Shown piece by piece: positions 1-11,368 of a DNA stretch of 64,000 nucleotides; positions within the stretch are counted from its first letter, which is position 1; each line of letters begins with the position of its first letter. Source of the DNA: Coriolopsis trogii (Eukaryota; Basidiomycota; Agaricomycetes; Polyporales; Polyporaceae); the NCBI GenBank assembly GCA_020543525.1, contig JAHYIO010000001.1, forward strand, positions 496,001 to 560,000, given 5' to 3'. Both the position numbers and the translations under genes were made by a program. The notes under the pieces were generated by a model, which saw only the letters and a list, made by a program, of their open reading frames with translations, ran no database searches and was not told the origin of the DNA.

Positions 1-324
1 TTGCTGTGAGTCTTCCCTACCAAGAACACAGACCATGTGCTCAATCCGCGTCTCTGTTCTGACATAGAAGTCCGGTGTTGACTCGGCCACAGCTCCAATT
101 TTGTGGTTACCGCACCTCAGCGCTGAACGTTATCCATCGCGGTTACGTTCACCAAGCTCAGAACCAGACGGCGACTTCCGTATGAGATGAACCTTCCCTT
201 CCGTTGTGCACCCTCGATATAGTGCACAGTCATGCTGAGCACGCATGTGATCGCTCAAGGTCCGTCACATTTGGCACAACTCAAGCATCACTCAACTCTT
301 TGTAGTCAGTAGACAGCTCTGCGA

Positions 325-332
325 TATATAAA
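325..332 (+). promoter_or_regulatory. TATA box of the pyranose 2-oxidase gene
   Basis: A canonical TATATAAA lies about 80 bp upstream of the chosen ATG at 410. The rest of 1-409 is 5' flank with no open gene. A strong TATA box fits a regulated, highly expressed secondary or ligninolytic gene better than a housekeeping one; that last point is inference. Confidence 0.55.
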
Positions 333-409
333 GAGGACAGTGCCGAGGTCGTAATGGCCTGCAGCCTCCGTGCGCATCACCGTCTCCCGCCCCGCAGTTC
401 GACAGAGAC

Positions 410-3320
410 ATGACGACGCCCTCGAACTCTTACACTGTCAAGCACATCCACCAGACGGCCGGCATAGGCCGCAACCAGCACATCCGGGCGAACAAACATG
501 CTGCCCTGAAGGACTTCCAGACTGATGTACGTCTCGCCGTCTGCGCGCCAGCGTGTGCCACTGCCAGTTGATGTTGACGTGCTCGCAAAGGTTTTCATCG
601 CCGGAAGCGGGCCTATTGCTGCGACTTTCGCCAAACAGATCGTCGAGGCTGGCTACAATGTCTGTAAGATTCACCTCGTCGCATCCCGACTTGGTACTGA
701 CCGGTCAACTACAGGTTGTCATGTGTGAGCTGGGTGCATCGTGAGTTCCGCTGACAGATAGTGGCGAAACCAGTCTGACGCATGCCCACGTTCAGAGACA
801 GCTTACGTGCGACCACCTCCGAAGATGGTACCCCGTGGGTATCTTTGTATCCTCACTTTGCAGTGGTAGTCTGATATCTTGCTTAGGCAGGCGTACATTC
901 CGGGAGCGCACAAGAAGAACGAGATCGAGTACCAGAAGGTATTGAACTCACTATAAATGACAACAGATGACTCGCAGACTCATGTACGACGTTGCGCTTC
1001 ACAGGATATTGATCGCTTTGTGAAGTGCGTGGCTTGAGCTCTCGCGGATGTTTCGGTTTGAGTACTCAGATCCTGTTGCATCTCCATCATAGCGTCATTC
1101 AGGTGTGTGAATATATTGAAGCCTCACCATGTCTTCTATAGCTGATGAGCTTGCCACTCAGGGAGCTCTGAGCCCGGTCTCCGTCCCTGTGGAGCATGCT
1201 ACTGCGGATACCTTAGACCCCATCGCGTGGAATGCAGAGTAGGCAATACCCTCCCGCTAGAAACCCAAGCCTTCAGCTCACTCCCATGCAGCCTCACGAA
1301 GCCTCCAGTCACGAACGGCAAGAACCCGAAGCAGTCTATTGCAGGGAACCTGTCTGCCCAAGCTGTCACTCGCGGCGTCGGCGGCATGACGGTATGACGC
1401 TCAGTACGACCTGTACCCGACTCCTCACTCACCCTGCCCGGCCTCTCTGTCCCCATCCGTTTCCCAGACCCACTGGACGTGCGCCACCCCTCGTTTCCAC
1501 CCTGACATCGAGAGGCCGCAGCTCGAGGCTGACAAGGTCGCGAACGACGCCGAGTGGAACCGTCTGTACACCGCTGCCGAGGCTCTCATTGGGACCACGG
1601 AAAAGGCTTTCGAGCATTCTATCAGGCACACGCTCGTCCTCCGTACGCTTCAAGACGCGTACGCATCATCCGGACGGACGTTCAAGCCCCTCCCGCTCGC
1701 CTGCCACAGGCTCCCGAACCCGGACTATGTCAACTGGCATGCGACCGACACCATCCTCGAGCATATCTACGTGGACCCGAAGAAGCGGGCCCGTCTCCGG
1801 CTGCTGACGAACCACCGGGTGACGAGAGTGTGCGTCGAGGATCCGAACGCTAAGGAGCTCAAGATAGGCGCGGCCGAGGTGAAGGATCTCTTGAAGGACG
1901 TCAATGACCAGGATGGCCCGACGTCGTACATCTCTGCCAAGGTTTACATCATCGCTGCAGGTGCTGTCGCTACCCCTCAGGTATTCTGCATTTGCCACTT
2001 GATGATTGGTGTAATGCAACTCATGATTGCATGTACAGATCCTCTTCAATTCGGGCTTCCAGAAGCGCGATGAAAGCGGAAACATACTCCCGGAGTCTAT
2101 CATCCCCAGCCTGGTTGGTAGCCACTCTCTTTGTGGTGGCGATGCAGTACTGATGCCGGAATGACAGGGGTGCTACATCACTGAGCAGCCGTGAGCTTGA
2201 CCAATCCCAGAACCTCTCCACATAACTCAAGTATCCCTTGTCCAGCATGTCGTTTTGTCAGATCATCCTGAAGCAATCACTCGTCAGCGACATCCCCAAG
2301 AACCCCTACAACCTGGATTGGTGGAAAAAGAAAGTGCGCATTCATGTAGCTTCATCTCTGGATCACCACAGTCGCTCAATCGCGTTTTCCCTTCTAGGTT
2401 GAATACCAGCAGGAGCATCACCCCGAAGATCCACTCCAGTGTGAGTATGCTTACCTTGTCCCTCACCGCCCTATCACTCATCCAGGATACCCAGTCCCGT
2501 TCCGTGACCCTGAACCTCAAGTGACTACTCCCCTCTCTGCGGAGCACCCATGGCACACTCAGGTATGTTTGCGCGCAGACGAATCGGTGCTCTTGGCTTT
2601 CGCTCACCGCGCCCTCCCCAGATCCATCGCGACGCATTCTCGTACGGAGCCGTAGCGGAGACGATCGACACGCGGACCATCGTCGACCTACGCTTCTTCG
2701 GGTACGCGACGCCCGTGAAGGAGAACGAGATCCGGTTCGAGACCGAGTACGAGGATGGGTATGGGATGCCCCAACCCACGTTCCGCTTCTTCCTCAGCAA
2801 GGACGATAGGGAGCGTGCTGGACGGATGATGCGCGAGTATGTTGCACAACTCCGACTCTTGCGAGTTTGAGTTTCTGTCGTGCTGACTGGGATTGTGTGA
2901 CGGTAGCATGTGCGAGGTCGCGACTGAGCTTGGAGGCTTCCTGCCGGGGTCGGAGCCTCAGTTCATGGCTCCCGGTCTCGCGCTTCATCTGGGTGAGTGT
3001 TTGGTATCGTTGACGCGAAACTCCTTGATTCTGACTTAACGGCGCTTGTCTTCAGGTGGCTCTGTGCGCGCTGGGTACGTTCTCCTCTCTTTTCTATAGT
3101 AATCGACGACTGCTGACGAGCTATCCCGTACCACAGTACTGACCCTGAGACGCACGTCGCCGACACGTACTCCAAGGTGTACAAGTTCTCGAACTTGTAC
3201 GTGGGTGGGAACGGCGTCATCCCCACCGGCTTTGGCGCGAACCCGACTCTCACGTCGATCAGCTACGCCCTCCGGTCTTCCGAGTCCATCATCCAGAAGC
3301 TCAAGGATGGCGCGTACTGA
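410..3320 (+). CDS. p2ox: Pyranose 2-oxidase (GMC-family flavoenzyme)
   Basis: Oxidises glucose and other pyranoses at C2 using O2 and yields H2O2, which in white-rot fungi is thought to feed lignin-degrading peroxidases. Seen after splicing: the FAD fold motif [14 protein letters not shown] near residue 40, [23 protein letters not shown], and the flavinylation motif THWTCATP (1468-1491) whose His carries covalent FAD in the family. Further on are [23 protein letters not shown] (catalytic His) and GANPTLTS (catalytic Asn), then KLKDGAY and stop. The gene has more than a dozen short exons, all joinable in frame, so it looks intact. The start at 410 is chosen because splicing 527-590 puts Asp directly before VFIAGSG, as in Phanerochaete P2O. 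An unspliced start at 525 is the alternative. The protein most resembles the Phanerochaete-type enzyme. Confidence 0.93.
1093..1102 (+). other. 10-nt microexon in p2ox
   Basis: CGTCATTCAG is flanked by tag| and |gtgtgt. It is the only piece that restores [20 protein letters not shown] across introns 1025-1092 and 1103-1161, matching the conserved FVNVIQ/FVNVIKG of known P2O proteins. Confidence 0.75.
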
Positions 3321-4316
3321 GCTGGTGCCCGAACTGCCAGTGGATATTCTACTACCAGTTCCAAATGTACGATAATACGTCGTTTGCAGTGAGGCGGTGT
3401 GTTGTATGTTCTGTATGTACGACTAGCAATGCAGAAAGGCGCGAATGTTAGCCTACATAGCCGCTCAGTCGCGGTCAACGTTTAGCTGCCACCAGCGTGT
3501 CGCGACCATTCGGCAAACGCGTCTGGTCACACACCATTTTAAGCCTGTCACGCATGTGGCACGCTCAGTATTCACGTTTCACCGTTTTTCGTCCCCTATG
3601 CCTCTCCCTCGTCGTCTCCGAGCCTCAATATCAGCATGGCAAAAGACTCGCCGACGCTGCTTCCCATCCCACTACTTGCTTCACCGTGCGATATGCGAGA
3701 ACTTGAAGGAGGTTGCGTATCTTCGAGGCGCGCCAAGGAACGAAGGATGCATCTCGACGCGCACAGTAATGCCTGACGGTACGTGGCTTGCAGTTAATCT
3801 GCTTTGAGAGCTAAACACACGCGTTTGACGCGTCTTCAAGCTTCTGGTCAGTCACTGACGCGACTCTTGAACTCGGGTGACGCGTCCATACGTAGATTTC
3901 CCCACTGACTCCCTCCACACGTCCACGATATATGCTGGGAGAAATCAGGAACCTTGCGTTACACCACATATCCATAACAGACATCCACAGTCGTCCCCCC
4001 TGCGCCAAGGAGGCCATATCATATTCAGGGTCTCGCCGACATGAACGAAGAGAAAGCAAGAGAACCACCAGCATATATTCTCTACACTACGGTACGCACG
4101 CCGCATCACTACAGCAGCACAAGAACAACAGTCATTACCTCACAACATAAACTATCGCAGCACATACGGCAAGAACGTTCAAACACATCGGGGTGTCGCA
4201 AGGAGGAGGGTGTCGCAGCATGAGGAAAAAAGCACACCCGGCCGCCTCGGCCAGGTAGCATATAAGGTGTGTAAGCGGGGGTTGAAAGGTGAGTGATATG
4301 TCAGTTCCACTGTATG
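3321..4316. other. Convergent intergenic gap with ACGCGT motifs
   Basis: This lies between the stop codons of p2ox and the PHD-finger gene. Only short reading frames without recognisable motifs are present. Four ACGCGT palindromes occur at 3517, 3819, 3828 and 3880. No RNA gene was seen. Confidence 0.5.
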
Positions 4317-6819
4317 TCATGCTGCAGCACACGAGAAGGAGAGAGGGCATCAGTAATGGCCACGCGAAAGGACGGACGACAGCGGGAAACGCACCTCCAG
4401 TCTCCATCACAACATCCTGCTCCCTCTCCATCTTCGCGCTTCCGCGCGGAGGCGTCCTCGGCGTCGCCATCCGCGCAAATCCAGCCACAGGCGAGTCCTC
4501 CCACAGCCTCCTCCCGCCCACGCTCAAGCTCGTGTACCTCTCCCGCACCCGCGGCGCGTGCGTCACGGGCGTGTCGTCGTACCTCGCGTCGTATATGCTC
4601 CTCGTATACGGGCTCGAGAACGGCCCAGCATCATCCAAACCGTGTCGCCACGCCTCCCTGCCTCCTCCAAGCGTCATACTGCCAAACTTTGCCGGCGTCG
4701 GCGTGTGTCCTCCTCGGTTCGTCCAGCCCTTGGGCGTGGACAATCCCAACGTCGGCGGCGGGCCTCCGCTGAACTTGATCCCGCGTGACGGGGTCGTGGT
4801 AGGATCGAACGGCGTCTCGGGATCGAACCCTTCGCGGTCGAAGGCAAGTGCAAAGGGGCCCGGGGTGTTGTACACGCGCACCGTCCTCGCCGAAGACTCG
4901 GGCGTCGACGGTCCAGCACGCGAAGAGTCGCCCCACGACGAGCGTGTCGAGAAGGTACGCGTGAGCCCTCCATCCTGTACATTCCCTCCACGGACTGGCG
5001 TCTGTGGCTCCTGCAGCTCCGTATGCCAATGTGGCGCAGGCGACTCGAAGCCGAGCGGTTCCTGCAGAAACAAGGAGTCACGACGGGAGGCCGACGAGAC
5101 CAGGCGATCCTCCGTCGGGACGAACATAGGCTCGACGAGAGGCGACGAGGGCACGATGTCGAGGCATTTGTCGCAAAACCACGGGTCTTCTTCCTTGCCG
5201 AGCTCTGAGACGTGCTTGATGCCGATGCACGGAAGGTGATACCACGTCTGGCACTCGTCGCACTGCACGAGCTCGCTCCCGTCGTCGCCGCGCTCGCACC
5301 CAACGCACTTGACTTCGTCCACCTCATCGTCCAGCCCCTCCTTCCTTCGTCCGGTGAGGGACCGAACGGACCGCTTGGAGAGGAGGGCAGCACGCGCGTC
5401 GGCGGGATCGCTCGGCACGAGCACGTTTTCCTCCCTAACCGCACGCGCAGCTGCGGCGGGATTCATGCGCACGGGCACCATCTTGCCCCGCCCCCGCCGA
5501 TGTGCCACCTGGTCGTTCTCGTGCGATTGCAGCAGCGGGCGGATCTCTTGGTCCTCGTCCGCCGAGTCGCTGTCGCTCTCTCTCTCCAAGAAGCGCTCGA
5601 TCCACTTGAGACGCTCCTGCTGCTGCATCTTCTCCGCATGCGTCCGCTCTTGCGAACGCAGGCACCACGGGAACGCAGTGTCGACCCAGTTCGGCTGCAC
5701 AGGTTCCTCCTCTTGCACGTCGTCCGCAGGGCCACGTCGGCCACCCCGCCGCCGCCTCCGTTTGACGACGCGCTTCTTGACGGGGGTGTCCGCCGCGGGC
5801 GTGCCCTCTGGAGGCACATTGAGCAGCAGACGTCCGCGCCCTTCAACTTCGACGGGGTACAGCTTCGAGCCCGACTCCTTCCTGTCCGGATTCTCCTTGA
5901 ACGCCTCCAACCTCTTCCGCTTCCTCGTCTCCTTCTCGCTCGGTACCCACTCTGGCTCAGCCTCCGAAGCAGCCTCGACGGTGACAGCAGCGGTGGCGGC
6001 TGTCGACGGACCCGGCTGGCCCGGAGTAGCCTGCTGCAGCCATTGCAATGCACGCTGGGACAGCGCGCTGCGCCCCTTTCCGTTCTGGACAGGAGTCTGT
6101 GGCTCACCCTTCTTGTACGCAGGTGACTGCCCATACCCCGGGTAACCCCCCGCCAGAAGACTCTGCTCGAACGTCTCCTCGCTCGTCGCCTGGAAGAGCT
6201 GCAGGCGCCGGCCTTTGACGGGGCTGTCCATAACCCCGAGGGTGGCATCGGCCGCGTCGAGTTCGTCGAGGGTCGGGATGTCGGCGTCTGGACGGGGCCT
6301 CTTCTCGCGCACGAGATATTCTGGCCGGCGGGCTTCCATCTCAGACAAACGCTCTGCGCGATCAGCTGCGAGCTGCAGATGAATGCGTTGGATCTCACCC
6401 CCGAGGGCACGTTTCGGGACGGGCGTGGCAAGGGGCGGTGGCGATGAAGACGGCGTGGCGAAGACGTCGGTCATGGGCCTATCCGTGGGCATTGGGGACT
6501 TTGTTTGTGACTTGGCTGTTCGTGTGTCTGCTGCGGATAACCTGCCCTGGAAGGGAGACGAGAGCCGTGACGCTGGCGTCAGAGCTCGTGAAGACACGGG
6601 TGTTGTGATGATCGGTGCAGGGGCGAGTGGCGTAACATTGTTATCTACAACCATGCTGTGATCGGCCACCGATCCTGCTCTGCTTGTGTCTGCGTGCTCC
6701 GAGACGTGTCGTACAGGAGTGTGGGGTGTTGAAGACGGACCACTGCGCAGAGGAAGTGTGAGTATCTTTATGGCTGGACCTGTTGTTGTCACTTACGCAA
6801 CAGGAGGGTCTGGTTGCAT
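4317..6819 (-). CDS. PHD zinc-finger protein, function unknown
   Basis: A large, mostly disordered, Ser/Thr-Pro-rich nuclear protein of roughly 780-800 residues. One PHD finger is visible around 5165-5320 with Cys4-His-Cys3 spacing: CVGC, CDEC, WYH, LPC, and CDKC at the end. PHD fingers read histone H3 tails, so a chromatin role is inferred. Basic clusters such as KKRVVKRRRRRGGRRG look like nuclear localisation signals. Start: MQPDPPVA at 6819 joins through an intron (GTAAGT to CAG) to AGSVADHSM. C-terminus: splicing 4322-4394 gives METGA and stop at 4317. Without that splice the frame continues to 4135 and adds a hydrophobic tail. No second domain identifies the complex it belongs to. Confidence 0.75.
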
Positions 6820-7958
6820 GGCTTTACGAGGGATGATGGGACTACCATGACAGTCTCTTTCAGAATACGCTATCGCTAGACTCGAGAAGACCCACCTCGA
6901 CTCTGGTGTCATGAAAGAAACTGCTGTGTGCGATGGCGCGCCTTCCCTGCGAAGTCTCTGAGTGCTTGTGCTAAGCTGCTGCTGGATGTTGACACACCTG
7001 AGGGATGTTGCAGAGGGGAACTGTGTCGTGAGAACGTCGCGATTCCTGGTCGCACTCTGTCAGCTGTGTTTGTTGATGAGCGACTGCAGCACACTCACAT
7101 ATTCTGAACGGGCGAGGAGTATGTGCCGTTCGAGAGCGGAGCATATGCAGCAAGATTACTCGGACTGCTTAAAGTTATCACGTCAGCATGGGATTCGGTA
7201 GGGTTGACAGAGTGCTTCGGTTATGGAAGACCGGATTAGATGGTAGTGGTAGATGGGCATATCGGCTCGCATGGTATGAAGCCGCCCAATTTCGCTAATA
7301 TTGGAGAAAAATACTGACCTCTGTGGTGTGGGGAGCTGGGAAGCTTTCTGCAAGCCAAAGGCCGGCAATAATGGCAACCTGGATAGTGTCAGCGAAACAA
7401 GCCTCTACAGCAAAGATCTAGTTACGCACCTCCTGTCTGGAGTCAAATGCAGCGACTGTCTCTGTACTTCTCCCAGATCATCTCGGTCTCCAGGAGCCTC
7501 GGAAAGCATGTAATGACGAAGCGTGATAAACGTTTGAAGTTCTGAAGTTTTGTCCAGTTTCACGCGTTATGCACTGAGGCGTGGATATGTGCAAGGTCGT
7601 AAGAAGGAAGAGCGTAGACCTAAGCCGGTCGTGGTAGCAGAGAAGAAGAGACAGGAAAGCCAGCAAAGCAGAGAGAAGGAGAGGGAGTGGTCGTGGTGTC
7701 GCCAGCCCTGGACAAGAAACAGAGACTCGGTTCGAAACAGAGTTTGCTGATGTAATTAGCCGTGACCTTATATGTCCATAACGGCGACCAGGTTCTCGCG
7801 CTCGTCATTGATTTTCTGCGTTTGGGCAATCTCAACACTCACTTCATTTTCCTCCGTCGTCGACCCTGCAACCCCAGCGTCCGGTTGCAGAAACCGGCGT
7901 GCCGACCGATATCCGCGTAGGTCGCGGGGGCGGAAATCTGCACCGAGGTGCTTCTAGT
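6820..7958. promoter_or_regulatory. Divergent promoter region, PHD gene / DNMT2 gene
   Basis: About 1.1 kb separates the two diverging starts. A purine-rich stretch sits near 7640-7690 and a single ACGCGT at 7562. I see no conserved coding segment or tRNA. Confidence 0.4.
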
Positions 7959-9514
7959 ATGATCGTCAAGGCACTCGAGTTCTACTCCGGGATAGGTGCG
8001 TGCATGCAGACGTCGGGGAGCCAAGCGAGGTCACCCAAATTCTCCACAGGAGGCCTGCATCGCGCCCTTAGTCGGAGCGACGTTCAGGGCTCTGTCGTTC
8101 GCGCTTTCGACTGGGATCAAGCGGCGTGTCGTGTGTACGCGGCCAACTATGGTCCTGGTATAGTGCAAAAGGTCGCTTGATGCCATGCTCGCACTCGATT
8201 CGTCACGCATGACCGGTGATCCTAGGTCGACATATCCTCGCTCACGGCTGCAGAGCTCGCCGACCTGGCTGCTGAACTTTGGCTTTTGTCGCCTTCCTGC
8301 CAACCTTACACTGTCCTGAACCCCTTGGCGAAAGGTGCCGAGGACCCGCGGGCCAAGTCGTTCATATATCTCATGGAAGAAGTACTACCTGAGCTCGTGC
8401 GGATGGATAAACATCCTCACTGTATGCTTATCGAAAATGTCGCGGGCTTCGAGGTTCGTCCTGGATCTGTCTCGTCTCGTCCCGCAGTACGTCGTGCGAT
8501 GATCACCGTACGAGTGTCTGAATAGAGGCACATGAGGCAGGAGGTCAAGCATGGGGAGACACCCGTAGCCGCCGTCTTACTGTGCTCAATAATCCTACTC
8601 GTGGTTCAAGTGTATTTTACGATGATACCCTAACCGGCAAGGCTGGAAGTCGATCCAATCTCTGATCATTACGGTTGTTAGACTTCCAGCACACGAACGC
8701 GATTACTGGACATCCTGCACAACATGAAGTACTCAACGATTGAGCTTCTTCTTACGCCGCTTCAGTTTGGCATCCCGAACTCCCGTCTTCGATATTACCT
8801 TCTCGCCAAGGCGAGGCCCTTGCGATTCGCGGAGAAAGAGGAGGGTGTAAACAAGATATGGCGCCACATTCCAGGTTGTGGGTCAGATTGGGCCGATCCC
8901 CGAATACAACGCGGAGAAGAGACGGTCAACATTACGGTAGCGGAGGTCCATCATTACTTGGACCCAGACACTGGGGACGATCCTCCCCCTCATGCGATTT
9001 CAGAACGAGTCCTGGAGAAATGGGGACGTCTTTTCGACATTGTTCTGCCCTCTGCTCGACGCACATGCTGCTTCACTCGAGGTATGTGGTTCTTTCAGCA
9101 TTCCATTGATGATAGCACTGAACGGTGTGGGTCAGGTTACACAAAGCTTGCCGAACGAGCCGGCTCTGTCTTGCAAATAGACGAAGCACTCGACGTGCGT
9201 CATGACTCTGGCCCACTCTCTCCTGACTCACCTTGTGTTGCATTCAGACCACAGAAACGTTTGACAGATTCCTCGAGGCCCAACGTGCCGGTGATGATGA
9301 TGCGGTCCGGTTATTACGGCCGCTTCGGCTTCGTTACTTCTCTCCGACCGAGCTGCTCCGCATCTTCGCCTTCGTTCCTCATGGACAGGACGAGGATCGA
9401 AGTCATTCGTTTGTCTGGCCAGAGGATATCTCGACGAAGACGAAATACAAGCTAATAGGGAATAGCGTCAATGTGCGCGTCGTGACCGAGCTTATCAATT
9501 ATCTCTTCGCCTAG
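7959..9514 (+). CDS. DNMT2: DNMT2/TRDMT1-type C5-cytosine methyltransferase
   Basis: In characterised relatives this SAM-dependent enzyme methylates C38 of tRNA-Asp rather than DNA. Seen in order after splicing: motif I ALEFYSGIGGLHRAL (split by an intron inside the Gly codon), WDQAA, motif IV LLSPSCQPYT, motif VI ENVAGFE, LLDILHNM, and PLQFGIPNSRLRYYLLAK. These are followed by the DNMT2-specific CFT (in TCCFTRG), the C-terminal FSPTELLRIFAF and the motif X end KLIGNSVNVRVVTELINYL. Motif IV has Pro-Ser-Cys where most enzymes have Pro-Pro-Cys; S. pombe Pmt1 also has Ser there. The start at 7959 places Met two residues before the first beta strand, as in the family; an in-frame upstream start would add about 20 residues. 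Introns are short. No sign of decay. Confidence 0.9.
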
Positions 9515-9993
9515 TAGTAGCCTTGTATCCCTCGCCGCGTGTATCATTACAATCATATCCTTTTCACTCTCTATATGTCTGTCTCTACCGACTTGAAATC
9601 CCTCCCAAGCTATCCCAGGATTGAGGTGATGCCAGGTTGGAGGTGGGCGCACGTTTACTCAGCGGGGGCTTATGTAAGCTAACCGGGAGTACCCGAGGAG
9701 TCTAAAATGAGGAGGGAGGGCTCGCGGCAGGCTGCCAGTCTTCCACCACCACCGCTCCTCGTCCTCGCTGGTCGTTCGCCGTCCCCCGTCGTCCACCATT
9801 TCGTCCATTTCTTGCACCGCACTCGACATCTTCTGTTTAGGCAGAGGATTCATGCTTCGACCTCCAATTAGTATACCGACGCACAAAAGACAGCTTCATC
9901 CTCATCTACTCAGTACTGTATGTATTTTGCGTCCCTTCGTCTATATTGTCCGACGTTCTAAACCCACGATCACAGCGCTGAAACACATCCAAC
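9515..9993. other. Intergenic, DNMT2 to TIF5
   Basis: About 480 bp of 3' flank and 5' flank for two same-strand genes. The 9540-9600 part is pyrimidine-rich. Nothing else recognised. Confidence 0.4.
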
Positions 9994-11368
9994 ATGGCTG
10001 CTGTTGTAAACATTCGTCGTGATGTCGATGACAAGTTCTACCGCTACCGGTGAGTAATGTACGAGTACCCTCCGCCTATCCCCCTCACACCTTTCCCGGT
10101 AGCATGCCCCTCTTGACCACCAAGATTGAGGGAAAAGGCAATGGTATCAAGACTGTCTTACCCAACATGTCCGACGTGGCACGCGCGCTCAGCCGGCCTC
10201 CGACGTACCCCACCAAGTTCTTCGGTTGTGAACTTGGCGCACAGACCTCATTCGACGAAAAGAATGACCGGTACATCGTCAACGGTGCACACGACGCTGC
10301 CAAGCTGCGCGAGCTCCTTGATGGCTTCATTGACAAATTCGTCCTATGCAAGTCCTGCAAGAACCCCGAGACGGACCTCATCATAACCAAGACGGAGGAG
10401 ATCATCCGCGACTGCAAAGCGTGCGGCGAGCGTACCGGAGTCGACATGCGTCACAAGCTCACTACGTTCATCCTCAAGAACCCTCCCAAGAATCCGAAGA
10501 AGAGCAAGTCGAAGAAGAACACCGGCGATTCTGGTAGTCCCGCTGCCAACGGCACTGGCACTCCTGAGAACGGCGAGGCCGAGGGCGATGCCGGCGCTGA
10601 GAGCGATGACGAGCTCACCAAGCGCATCAAGGCTGAGGCCGCTGAACTCAATGCCGAAGCTGCCATCGCTAACGAGGACTGGTCTGCGGACACGTCCCCT
10701 GAGGCAGTGAAGGCGCGCATGAAGGCCGTCGAGGCGACCATGGCGAATGTCGTGCTGGCCGGCGGCGATGACAGCGATGAAGACGCCGATAGCCCGTCGG
10801 GTCAGCTCGCTCGATGGATCGAGGAGAATCACGATGCTGGAGCTGTCGAGTTGTACAAGAAGGCCGAAGAGCTCGGCATCGCGAAGAAGCACAACACCAT
10901 GGTGGTCATTGGCGAGAGACTGTTCACCGAGAACATCATTGCTGAGATCACGAAGTATGCCCCTCTCCTCGTCAAGGTTCGTGTTCGTTCCTGTCTGTGC
11001 ATTACTTTCGTTGCTTATGAGTATGTCTCGTAGATGGTGACATCGGAGAAGCATCAGAAGTCGCTCCTGGGTGGTATTGAGCGTCTCGTCGGCGTCAAAC
11101 ACCCCGACCTCGTTCCTCTGGTGCCCAAGATTCTCATGGAACTGTACCAGATTGATGTCCTCGAAGAGGAGGTCATCAAGCAGTGGGGCACCCATGTGAG
11201 CAAGAAGTATGTCGAGCGCGACGTTAGCAAGAAAGTTCGGAAGGCCAGCGAGCCTTTCTTGAAGGTGTGTCCGGAGCGTGTCCGACAATTCGTTGTTCTG
11301 GCACTGATTCGTATGTACCATAGTGGCTTGACGAAGCAGACGACAGCGACGAGGAGGACGAGGAGTAG
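9994..11368 (+). CDS. TIF5: Translation initiation factor eIF5
   Basis: GTPase-activating protein for eIF2 in the 43S/48S complex; promotes GTP hydrolysis at start-codon recognition. The N-terminal GAP domain begins [21 protein letters not shown]; the Arg of FYRY (about residue 17) corresponds to the catalytic arginine finger (Arg15 in mammals). A CxxC...CxxC zinc ribbon follows (CKSC, CKAC), then a charged Lys/Gly/Asp-rich linker. The C-terminal W2/HEAT domain ends in the acidic aromatic tail [14 protein letters not shown]. Three introns: after RYR, after LLVK, and one before WLDEAD that must be spliced to reach the tail. Length near 420 residues is normal. The long reading frame on the opposite strand is a codon-bias shadow. 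Confidence 0.96.

Noticed and set aside
3445..3807. 120-residue plus-strand frame after p2ox
   Set aside because: No motif, no clear splice structure or homology by eye; kept only as possible transcript in the ACGCGT finding.
5212..6126. 304-residue plus-strand frame opposite the PHD-finger gene
   Set aside because: Low-complexity Arg/Leu/Ser product produced by GC-rich antisense sequence.
7700..7750. GGTTCGAAA as a tRNA B box
   Set aside because: No matching A box, acceptor stem or cloverleaf could be drawn around it; no tRNA was found anywhere in the window.
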